A stretch of DNA of 29,354 nt from DASSKK01 sp035690495 (GTDB lineage Bacteria; Actinomycetota; Actinomycetes; Propionibacteriales; Nocardioidaceae), in the NCBI GenBank assembly GCA_035690495.1, contig DASSKK010000078.1:1-29354 (forward strand). Direction: 5' to 3'. The position numbers were made by a program, and so were the translations under genes. This document shows positions 1-6,478 of this stretch, in pieces. Each line of letters begins with the position of its first letter. The first letter of the stretch is position 1. The notes beneath the pieces are model-generated. The model saw only the letters and a program-made list of their open reading frames with translations, was not told the DNA's origin and searched no databases.

Positions 1-1747
1 GCCCCGCGTGGTCCCCACGGGTGTCGAGGTCGACGTGGACGTACTTGCCGCCGCGCAGCGCCGAGGCGAGCGCCGCGATGACGCAGGCGGCGATGGCGAA
101 CCCGAAGGCCACGCCGAGCCCCTGGGAGAACGGTCCGGAGATCAGCGACGGGAAGAAGCTGCGGCCGGTGAGGTAGTGCGCGTTGGCAGCGGGCAGCTGG
201 GCCAGCACGTGCGCGCCCAGCAGGGTGTGGACCGGGTTGTAGCCGAGCAGCGAGGCGAACAGCACGCCGACCGGGGGCAGCGCCGCGACCCGCGCGGCAG
301 CCGCGTGCGGCACGCCTTGGGCGGTCAGCCCGGCCATCAGGGTGTGCGGCAGCGACGACGCCAGGCCGGTGACCATCAGGGAGAAGAAGATGCCGATCGA
401 GAGCACCATCGCCGAGTTCTGGAACACCGTGCTCATCCCGGCACCCACGCCCCGCTGGTGCGAGGGGAGGCTGTTCATGATCCCGGCCCGGTTCGGTGCG
501 GCGAACAATCCCATGCCGAGCCCGTTGACCAGCAGGGCCACCGCGAACTGCCAGTAGCTGAAGTTCACCGGCAGCTCGAGCAGCCACACGAAGCTCGCCG
601 CGGCCACGAGCATCCCGCCCGTGGCGAAGCTGCGTGCCCCGAACCGGTCCGAGAGCCAGCCGGACACCGGGCCGGCCACGAGGAAGCCGATCGTCATCGG
701 CAACATGTAGATGCCGGCCCACAAGGGGGTCGACACGAAGCTGTAGCCGTGCCGGGGAAGCCAGATGCCCTGCAGCCAGATGATCAGGATGAACATCAGC
801 CCGCCCCGGCCCAGCGCGCCCAGAAGGCTGGCGACGTTGCCGAAGGTGAACGCGCGGATCCTGAACAGCTCCAGGCGGAACATCGGTTCGGCCACCTTGG
901 TCTCGATCACACAGAAGAGGGCCAGGATCGCGCACCCACCGACCAGCGCGACCAGCACCCACGGGTTCGTCCATCCCATGGTGTGCCCGCCGTAGGGCTG
1001 GATGCCGTAGGTGATGCCGACCAGTACCGCGATCAGGCCGACCGCGAACGTGAGGTTGCCCCACCAGTCCATCCGGGCGTGCCGGCGTATGCCGGTGTCG
1101 TGCAGTTTGTAGTAGGCCCAGACCGTCCCGAACAGGCCGAACGGGACGGACACCACGAAGACCATGTGCCACTCCAGCGGCGCGAGCAGGCCGCCGACGA
1201 TCAGGCCGATGAACGACCCGGCGATGGCAGCGACCATGTTCAAGCCCAGGCCCAGGCCGCGCTGGTCGACCGGGAACGCGTCGGTGATGATCGCGCTGGA
1301 GTTGGCCATCAGCATCGCCCCGCCGACGCCCTGGAAGATCCGCATCGCCACCAGCCACAGGCCCCCCGGGACGCCCTGCATCCAGGTGATCGCCAGCATG
1401 ATCGAGAAGAACGTGAAGATCGCGAAGCCGGCGTTGTAGATCTTGACCCGGCCGTACATGTCGCCGAGCCGGCCCAGCCCCACGACCAGCACGGCCGTGA
1501 CGACCATGTAGCCCATGATCAGCCACAGCAGCAGGCTGGTGTTGCTCGGCGTGAGCGGGTTGATGTGGAGGCCGCGGAAGATGTCGGGTAGCGCGATCAG
1601 CAGGATCGAGGAGTTGATGGTGGCGATGAGCACGCCCAGCGTGGTGTTGGACAGCACCACCCACTTGTAGCGGGGGCTGGCGGTGTCGCGCGCGGCACGG
1701 GCACGGGCGCGTTCATCTCGCGCGGGCGCAGGGGCGGTGTCGACCAT
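1..1747 (-). CDS. MFS drug exporter, DHA2 (EmrB/QacA-like, 14-TMS), 3' end cut by window edge
   Basis: The minus-strand frame opens at ATG 1747 and stays open to the left edge, giving at least 582 residues. The start is supported by GAGAGG a few bases upstream. After a short charged N-terminus the protein is a series of hydrophobic helices. Recognisable parts are the loop-2/3 motif A (GRLGDMYGRVKIYN), the DHA2-type segment LGLGLNMVAAIAGSFIG, and the central DTGIRRHARMDWWGN loop typical of 14-helix drug:proton antiporters. The family exports hydrophobic or cationic compounds across the inner membrane using the proton gradient. The substrate cannot be told from sequence. It is transcribed divergently from the gene at 1933, and a palindrome at 1778-1799 lies just upstream. 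The C-terminus lies outside the window. Confidence 0.92.
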   Translation of the reverse strand, partial: MVDTAPAPARDERARARAARDTASPRYKWVVLSNTTLGVLIATINSSILLIALPDIFRGLHINPLTPSNTSLLLWLIMGYMVVTAVLVVGLGRLGDMYGRVKIYNAGFAIFTFFSIMLAITWMQGVPGGLWLVAMRIFQGVGGAMLMANSSAIITDAFPVDQRGLGLGLNMVAAIAGSFIGLIVGGLLAPLEWHMVFVVSVPFGLFGTVWAYYKLHDTGIRRHARMDWWGNLTFAVGLIAVLVGITYGIQPYGGHTMGWTNPWVLVALVGGCAILALFCVIETKVAEPMFRLELFRIRAFTFGNVASLLGALGRGGLMFILIIWLQGIWLPRHGYSFVSTPLWAGIYMLPMTIGFLVAGPVSGWLSDRFGARSFATGGMLVAAASFVWLLELPVNFSYWQFAVALLVNGLGMGLFAAPNRAGIMNSLPSHQRGVGAGMSTVFQNSAMVLSIGIFFSLMVTGLASSLPHTLMAGLTAQGVPHAAAARVAALPPVGVLFASLLGYNPVHTLLGAHVLAQLPAANAHYLTGRSFFPSLISGPFSQGLGVAFGFAIAACVIAALASALRGGKYVHVDLDTRGDHAG

Positions 1748-1777
1748 CGAGGTCCTCTCCGAGGCGGCAAGCGTCGA

Positions 1778-1799
1778 TTAGTTGTCGTGCACTAACCAA
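1778..1799. promoter_or_regulatory. Candidate operator palindrome in the MFS / nuclease divergent gap
   Basis: The 185-bp gap between the MFS start (1747) and the next gene holds an imperfect palindrome, TTAGTT-(10)-AACCAA. A second reading of the same site pairs TTAGT at 1778-1782 with ACTAA at 1791-1795. It is the AT-richest spot of the gap and lies about 30 bp before the exporter start, where a TetR- or MarR-type repressor of an exporter would bind. No regulator gene is adjacent inside the window. Confidence 0.35.
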
Positions 1800-1921
1800 C
1801 TCTACAGCCGGCCCGGCCGCACGACAGCCGGGGAAGCAGATCCTGCAAAGCCGTGCCACGGGATCCGCCGGCCACTAGCCTGCATGCGAGATCAATCCGG
1901 CCGGGTTCGGCCCAGTCGAGC

Positions 1922-1926
1922 GGGGA
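1922..1926 (+). promoter_or_regulatory. Ribosome binding site choosing ATG 1933
   Basis: GGGGA directly abuts the ATG at 1927, leaving no spacer, but stands 6 nt before the in-frame ATG at 1933. The second ATG is therefore the better start of the secreted phosphodiesterase-fold protein. Confidence 0.5.
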
Positions 1927-1932
1927 ATGACG

Positions 1933-2997
1933 ATGAGGGTTCGCACAGTCGCGGTCGTCGGCGCCGGGGCGCTGCTCCTGGTCGGCGGAGGGTCGAGCGT
2001 CCCGGCCTCGGGTCAGGCCCCGGAACGGGCGGGGACCGGCACGGCGTACAACCTGCACGTCGGCAGCTTCAACATCCGCAGCGTCCAGAACGACCTACAC
2101 CTCGCGCCCGGCGAGCGGCCCTGGCGCGTGCGGCGACCGTACGTCGTACGCGACATCCTCTCGCAGAAGGTCGACGTGATCGGCGTGCAGGAGGCCTCGC
2201 AGAACACCAAGTACGCCTACCTGATGGACGACGGGCCGAACCAGTACACCGACCTGATGAAGGGCCTCGACGAGGCCGGCGGCAACTACGGCCTCACCAA
2301 CGACGAGATGTACAACTGCGAGCGCCGCGACACCGTCTACCACTGCGTGTACCACTACCGCGGAGCGTCCCGCGCGACCCGGATCCTCTACAACCAGGAC
2401 ACGCTCACGCTGCTCAGCCAGGGGTCCTACGAGTACCGCCACCAGAGCGGCGGCAAGAACGACCAGCGCTACCTGCCGTGGGCGAAGTTCCGGATCAAGG
2501 CGACCGGCAAGCGGTTCTTCTTCGCCTCCACGCACCTGGCGACCAGGTCGGTGTCGCTGCAGCGCGCCCAGTGGAAGGAGCTGATCGCCAAGGTCAGGAC
2601 CCTGCACGGCCGACTGCCGGTGGTGGTCACCGGCGACTTCCAGGCCTCGAAGTTCAGCCCGCCGGCCGACACGATGATGCGCGCGATGCGGCGGGCCGGC
2701 TTCAATGACGTGCTGAACCAGCGCTACGGCACCGAGCACCTGTCTCACCGGCGTGCGGAGAAGATGCTCGACCGCTGGATCAACACCGAGAACCGGTTCC
2801 ACCGCGACGTGCGGACGTTCGCCTACGAGCAGAACCACCACTGGATCGGCAACAACGTCGACTGGATCTTCGCCACCAACCGCCTCGTGGTGAAGCGCTG
2901 GAAGGTCGTGGTGCACTTCAACCACAAGACGCTGCGGCTGCGCGGCGTGATCCCGTCGGACCACAACATGGTCGCGGCCACGATCGCCATCCCCTGA
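1933..2997 (+). CDS. Secreted endonuclease/exonuclease/phosphatase (EEP) family protein
   Basis: A 354-aa protein (356 from ATG 1927). It begins with an Arg-rich, then hydrophobic and small-residue signal peptide ending near SVPASGQA, so it is probably exported. EEP-fold motifs appear in order (356-aa numbering): SFNIRS near 47-52, VIGVQEA with the metal-binding Glu89, STHLA with His203, GDFQ at 236-239, NNVDWIF with Asp312, and the closing SDHN with Asp345/His346. Family members hydrolyse phosphodiester or phosphomonoester bonds (DNase I-, sphingomyelinase- and inositol-phosphatase-like enzymes). The usual GDFN motif reads GDFQ here, so activity is not certain. Nucleic acid, lipid or sugar phosphate are all possible substrates. 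A 21-bp-arm palindrome begins 2 bp after its stop codon. Confidence 0.88.
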   Translation: MRVRTVAVVGAGALLLVGGGSSVPASGQAPERAGTGTAYNLHVGSFNIRSVQNDLHLAPGERPWRVRRPYVVRDILSQKVDVIGVQEASQNTKYAYLMDDGPNQYTDLMKGLDEAGGNYGLTNDEMYNCERRDTVYHCVYHYRGASRATRILYNQDTLTLLSQGSYEYRHQSGGKNDQRYLPWAKFRIKATGKRFFFASTHLATRSVSLQRAQWKELIAKVRTLHGRLPVVVTGDFQASKFSPPADTMMRAMRRAGFNDVLNQRYGTEHLSHRRAEKMLDRWINTENRFHRDVRTFAYEQNHHWIGNNVDWIFATNRLVVKRWKVVVHFNHKTLRLRGVIPSDHNMVAATIAIP

Positions 2998-2998
2998 C

Positions 2999-3070
2999 CC
3001 CCCACCCCGATTCGTCCGCAATCGCTCCTCGTAGACAGGACGCAACAACGCGGACGAATCGGGGTGGGGG
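2999..3070. repeat. Long palindrome, copy 1 (21-bp perfect arms)
   Basis: Arms at 2999-3019 and 3050-3070 are perfect reverse complements (outer part CCCCCACCCCGATTCG) around a 30-nt loop. The element starts 1 bp after the stop of the secreted EEP protein. A 70-nt version (3000-3069) aligns without gaps to 5219-5288, with all internal differences in the loop. It could act as a transcription terminator hairpin, though no T-tract follows. It could equally be a REP/MITE-like dispersed element. Confidence 0.9.
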
Positions 3071-3132
3071 CCGGGCGGCTAAACCGGGGCGCGTCTGCGC
3101 GGCGTACCCCCATCATGGAAGCAGCCGCGATC

Positions 3133-3139
3133 GAGAGGA
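3133..3139 (+). promoter_or_regulatory. Ribosome binding site supporting TTG start of sigma factor
   Basis: GAGAGGA ends 6 nt before TTG 3146. No in-frame ATG or GTG lies close enough upstream with a comparable site. Confidence 0.55.
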
Positions 3140-3145
3140 CGCGCG

Positions 3146-3652
3146 TTGGCAGCGCTCGAGCGGGGAGTCGCACCGCAGCCGGCCGAGGAGTTCGCAGCCT
3201 GGGTCGAGCCGCACCTGCCTGCGCTGGCTCGTCTCGCCGGGCGCCTCGTCGACCCGGCCGACCGCGACGACGTCGTCCAGGAAGCGCTCCTGCGCGCCTG
3301 GCAGAAGCGCACGACGTACGACGAGTCGCGCGGCTCTCCGCGGGTCTGGCTTCTTGCGATCCTGCGCGACCGGGCCCGCCGGCATCACCTGCGAACCCCA
3401 CCGGGTCCTACGCTCGCCCGCGAACCCGTCATCGAGCAGCATCCCTCCGACATCGACCTCGAACGCGCCCTGGCGGCGCTGAGCCCTCGGCAGCGGCTCG
3501 CCGTCGACCTCTACTACTTCGTCGACCTCGACGTGGCCACTACCGCCCTGGTGATGGGCTGCGCACCCGGGACCGTCAAGGCGACGCTGTCGCAGGCGCG
3601 TGCCCGGCTCGCCGAGCTGCTGGGACTGACGGGAGAGACCGCCGATGACTGA
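3146..3652 (+). CDS. ECF-type RNA polymerase sigma factor
   Basis: 168 aa, the usual size for a group IV (ECF) sigma factor with only regions 2 and 4. Region 2 spans about residues 14-85, with DVVQEALLRAW (2.2, core binding) and WLLAILRDRARRHHLR (2.4, -10 recognition). Region 4 spans about 105-160: LSPRQRLAVDLYYF followed by the helix-turn-helix GCAPGTVKATLSQARARL that reads the -35 element. It starts at TTG 3146. Its last 8 bp overlap the start of the membrane-anchored protein downstream, so the two are translationally coupled, as sigma/anti-sigma pairs usually are. Both genes sit between two copies of a long palindrome. No target promoter can be recognised in the window. Confidence 0.92.
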   Translation: MAALERGVAPQPAEEFAAWVEPHLPALARLAGRLVDPADRDDVVQEALLRAWQKRTTYDESRGSPRVWLLAILRDRARRHHLRTPPGPTLAREPVIEQHPSDIDLERALAALSPRQRLAVDLYYFVDLDVATTALVMGCAPGTVKATLSQARARLAELLGLTGETADD

Positions 3653-5216
3653 ACCGGCCGACCGCATGGACGCGCTGCTAGGCGAGTACGCCGACCGTTG
3701 GCGCGACACGCAGCCCGACCCGCCGGTCGTCGCGCCGTCGAGCTGGAACGACTCGCCGCACGGGCCGAGCCGGTGGTGGCTGGTCCCCGCCGCCGCGGCC
3801 GCGGTGGCTGCGGTCATCGTCGGCGTCGCTGTGTCGGGGCCGGGCACCCCGCAGGCCACCGCGCCGCCGGCGGCCCACCAGTCGAATGCGTCCCAGACCC
3901 CTGTCGCCACCGGCGTTGTGCCATGGAAGCCGCTGCCCGCGACGCACCCGGACATCCCGACGCACAAGGTCCCGCCGAGTCCCGACCCGGCCGTGGCCGC
4001 CCAAGCCCCACCGTGTAAAGCCGGCCAGTTGAAGGTGACCCGCGAGCCTGGCGGAGCGGCCGCGGGGACCCTCTACTATTCGATACTGCTGCAACTGCGC
4101 AGCGGAGCAGCATGCCGTTTGGAAGGACGGCCCGACGTCCGCCTCCTCGACCACGGTCGCGCGGCGGCGATCCCGCTGAAATATGGCGGTCACTGGGCCG
4201 ACGGCTACCGCGGGCCTGTACTGGTCGGCAACGGGGAAGCTGCGTCGATTCGGCTGGCCTGGACTGAGGACTGGTGTGCGCCCCCGGTGACCAACGACCA
4301 GATCGTGGTCACACTCCCCAGCGGCCGGACGGTCCGCGTGCAGGGCTTGGGGAAGTCCCCGATCTGCAACGACGGCAATCCAACAGCGAGCAACCACAAG
4401 GAGCCGGTCTGGGTCTACGACTACGCACCGCTGCATGTCCAGCCCGGGCATCGCGAGTCGGCGTACAAGCAGGTCGACGCACAGATCTCCGGCATGCCGC
4501 GTCAAGTCACCGTGGGGAAACCACTCGACTTCGTGGTCACGCTGACGGCTCGGAATCACGACGTCACCCTGGATCCCTGCCCCGACTTCACGGTCGTCGA
4601 GCCAACCTCCCGCGACACGGTGGTCAAACACCGGTTCGGCCTCAATTGCAGTGGCGTGCGTCACCGCGACGCTTCGAGGCGGCCCTTGCTGCCTGCCGGT
4701 GTCCCGGTGCGGTTCGCGATCCAAACGTCGCTGCACTATCTCCCACCTGGCGGCATCAAGCTCAGCTGGGTCCTCGACGTGCCCGACATCCAGAGTGACA
4801 CCGTCGTCCTGTTCCCGGCTGCCTCCCGGCCGACCCCCAGCGCAGCCGCGACCTGCGAGCCGACCAAGGTCAGTCTCGTGGTCGCCGGCCGCACCCTCCC
4901 CGAGCCTCTGCCGACACAGCCGGTGAAGGTGAAGATGCACGTAGGCGACGTACTCGAGTTCGACGCCACCGGCAACTGCGCCGATCAGGCGACGATCTAC
5001 CCGATCGGTCGGCTGAAGGCCGCCGGGATCGAGCTGATCGCCCCTGCCGGCAAGCCACTGGACGGCGAGCCTGGCACCCGGCTGAAGGCGGTGTCTCCAG
5101 GATCGATGGAGTTCGACATCACCCAGCCGACGTGTGCACGGCCGGCGGGTCCCAGACCAGACTGCCACGGTGGGTTCGTCGTACTCCGCCGGGTGAAGCT
5201 CCGCGTCCTCCCCTGA
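3645..5216 (+). CDS. Single-pass membrane protein with DUF4232-like domain, partner of the sigma factor
   Basis: 523 aa, starting at ATG 3645 inside the sigma gene (8-bp overlap). A short acidic cytoplasmic N-terminus (about 1-42) is followed by one membrane helix (about 44-65), a Pro/Ala/Thr-rich linker to about 120, then an extracellular region. Residues about 122-245 look like DUF4232, a Cys-containing beta domain of actinobacterial exported proteins (Cys near 124, 157, 211, 241). Two further beta-rich parts follow (about 265-390 and 395-523), each with paired Cys. The topology and coupling suggest an anti-sigma or sensor role: the short N-terminus could hold the sigma factor while the outside domain senses an envelope signal. 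No zinc-binding HxxxCxxC anti-sigma motif is visible, so this is inference. Codon use looks slightly less GC-rich than in neighbours in the middle part. Confidence 0.8.
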   Translation: MTEPADRMDALLGEYADRWRDTQPDPPVVAPSSWNDSPHGPSRWWLVPAAAAAVAAVIVGVAVSGPGTPQATAPPAAHQSNASQTPVATGVVPWKPLPATHPDIPTHKVPPSPDPAVAAQAPPCKAGQLKVTREPGGAAAGTLYYSILLQLRSGAACRLEGRPDVRLLDHGRAAAIPLKYGGHWADGYRGPVLVGNGEAASIRLAWTEDWCAPPVTNDQIVVTLPSGRTVRVQGLGKSPICNDGNPTASNHKEPVWVYDYAPLHVQPGHRESAYKQVDAQISGMPRQVTVGKPLDFVVTLTARNHDVTLDPCPDFTVVEPTSRDTVVKHRFGLNCSGVRHRDASRRPLLPAGVPVRFAIQTSLHYLPPGGIKLSWVLDVPDIQSDTVVLFPAASRPTPSAAATCEPTKVSLVVAGRTLPEPLPTQPVKVKMHVGDVLEFDATGNCADQATIYPIGRLKAAGIELIAPAGKPLDGEPGTRLKAVSPGSMEFDITQPTCARPAGPRPDCHGGFVVLRRVKLRVLP

Positions 5217-5219
5217 CTC

Positions 5220-5287
5220 CCCACCCCGATTCGTCCGCAGTCGGTCCGCGTGGACCGGACGCAATATTGCGGACGAATCGGGGTGGG
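5220..5287. repeat. Long palindrome, copy 2 (20-bp perfect arms)
   Basis: Arms at 5220-5239 and 5268-5287 are perfect reverse complements around a 28-nt loop. The loop itself contains an inner hairpin, GGTCC-GCGT-GGACC. It starts 3 bp after the stop of the DUF4232-like gene and ends 13 bp before GTG 5301. The stems are the same as in copy 1 at 2999-3070, and the two copies lie in the same relative place behind a plus-strand gene. About nine loop positions differ. No T-tract follows, so an intrinsic terminator role is possible but not shown. Confidence 0.9.
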
Positions 5288-5300
5288 TAGGTTCGGGGGT

Positions 5301-6296
5301 GTGAGCGAAGCTGAGATGAGCTACCGGCCGCTGGGCAGCAGCGGGCTGATGGTGTCCGTGGTGGGTCTGGGCTGCAACGCGTTCGGCAGTCGCGCCGACG
5401 AGCAGACCGCACAGGGCGTCGTACACGCCGCGCTGGATGCCGGGATCACGCTGTTCGACACCTCCGACACCTACGGTCGCGGGGCCAGCGAGGAGATGCT
5501 CGGCAAGGCGCTGGGCAAGCACCGCGAGGACGTCGTGGTGGCCACCAAGTTCGGCATGGACATGCACGGTGCGAACGGGCCCGACTGGGGAGCGCGGGCG
5601 TCGCGCCGCTACCTGCGCAAGGCCGTGGAGGCCAGCCTCCGCCGGCTCGCCACCGACCACATCGATCTCTACCAGCTGCACCAGCCAGACCTGGTCACCC
5701 CCATCGAGGAGACGGTGTCGGCGATGAACGAGCTGGTCGCCGAGGGCAAGGTGCGCTACCTCGGCTGCTCGAACTTCACCGGCTGGCAGGTCGTCGACGC
5801 GCACTGGACGGCGACGACGGCCGGGCTGCAGCCGTTCGTGAGCGCGCAGAACGAGTACTCGCTCTACAACCGGATCGCCGAGCGCGACCTGGTCCCCGCC
5901 CTCGAGCATCTCGGGATCAGCCTGCTGCCGTACTTCCCGCTGGCCTACGGGCTGCTCACCGGCAAGTACCACCGCGGCGAGGCGGCCCCCGACGGAAGCC
6001 GGCTGTCCGCGTCCTCCCAGGCCGCCAGGTTCGAGGGCGCCGACTGGGACCGGATCGAGGCCCTGGAGAAGTACGCCGCCGAGCGCGGCCTGGGCATCCT
6101 CGACGTGGCCATCGGCGGCCTCGCTGCACAGCCGACCGTCGGCAGCGTGATCGCCGGAGCCTCGCGTCCCGAGCAGGTGACCGCGAACGCCGCGGCCGGC
6201 TCGTGGCAGCCGTCGCCCGAGGATCTCGCCACGCTGCAGCAGATCAACCCCGACCCCCGCCCCGGGATGACGCACACGTCGTTCACACGCAACTGA
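5301..6296 (+). CDS. Aldo/keto reductase
   Basis: 331 aa from GTG 5301 (326 from ATG 5316). Longer in-frame starts would lie inside the palindrome and are unlikely. It is an NADPH-dependent (beta/alpha)8 barrel reductase reducing aldehydes or ketones in the cytoplasm. Numbering from ATG 5316, the N-terminal YRPLGSSGLMVSVVGLGCNAFG is typical. The catalytic tetrad is Asp48 and Tyr53 in DTSDTYG, Lys78 in ATKFG, and His122 in LYQLHQPD. YLGCSNFTGWQ and the closing VIAGASRPEQV NADPH-phosphate motif are present. The substrate is unknown. It is closest in style to the AKR group that includes YajO/YhdN-like general stress reductases. No gene partner; the 182 bp after it hold a 13-bp hairpin. Confidence 0.92.
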   Translation: MSEAEMSYRPLGSSGLMVSVVGLGCNAFGSRADEQTAQGVVHAALDAGITLFDTSDTYGRGASEEMLGKALGKHREDVVVATKFGMDMHGANGPDWGARASRRYLRKAVEASLRRLATDHIDLYQLHQPDLVTPIEETVSAMNELVAEGKVRYLGCSNFTGWQVVDAHWTATTAGLQPFVSAQNEYSLYNRIAERDLVPALEHLGISLLPYFPLAYGLLTGKYHRGEAAPDGSRLSASSQAARFEGADWDRIEALEKYAAERGLGILDVAIGGLAAQPTVGSVIAGASRPEQVTANAAAGSWQPSPEDLATLQQINPDPRPGMTHTSFTRN

Positions 6297-6422
6297 CTTC
6301 TTGCATTTCGGCGGGATCTGCGAAAGAGCCTGGTCTCGGAGCCCGGATGGGGCCATGATGCAGGCACGGCTGGAGTTCGGCGGGTGCGGCGTTCGACAGC
6401 GGAGGGGATGGGCCGTGCTACG

Positions 6423-6455
6423 GAGGGTGACCCACCGGTCGAGTGGGTCACCCTC
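6423..6455. repeat. 13-bp perfect inverted repeat upstream of S9 peptidase
   Basis: GAGGGTGACCCAC at 6423-6435 and its exact reverse complement at 6443-6455 flank a 7-nt loop. The repeat ends 23 bp before the ATG of the S9 peptidase. Each arm itself holds a near-palindromic GGGTSACCC core, as an operator would. It may be a repressor site, an mRNA hairpin in the leader, or a terminator for the reductase gene. No T-run follows. Confidence 0.7.
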
Positions 6456-6478
6456 TCGCACGCGATAGCGTCGCGGCC

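Noticed and set aside
8..1591. 527-codon open frame on the plus strand
   Set aside because: It is the antisense of the MFS exporter: the protein is low-complexity, rich in Arg, Gln, His and Asp, and has no domain, while the minus strand gives a clear 14-helix transporter.
2999..3070. Classical Rho-independent terminator
   Set aside because: The stem is strong but the loop is 30 nt and no T-run follows either copy, so only a repeat is claimed; termination is left as a hypothesis.
5250..5300. Upstream start of the aldo/keto reductase at 5250
   Set aside because: This leader lies inside the palindrome and does not match family N-termini, which begin at YRPLG.
3678..6461. 927-codon open frame on the minus strand
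   Set aside because: It runs antisense to three well-supported plus-strand genes and crosses a palindrome and gene boundaries. It is an artefact of high GC.
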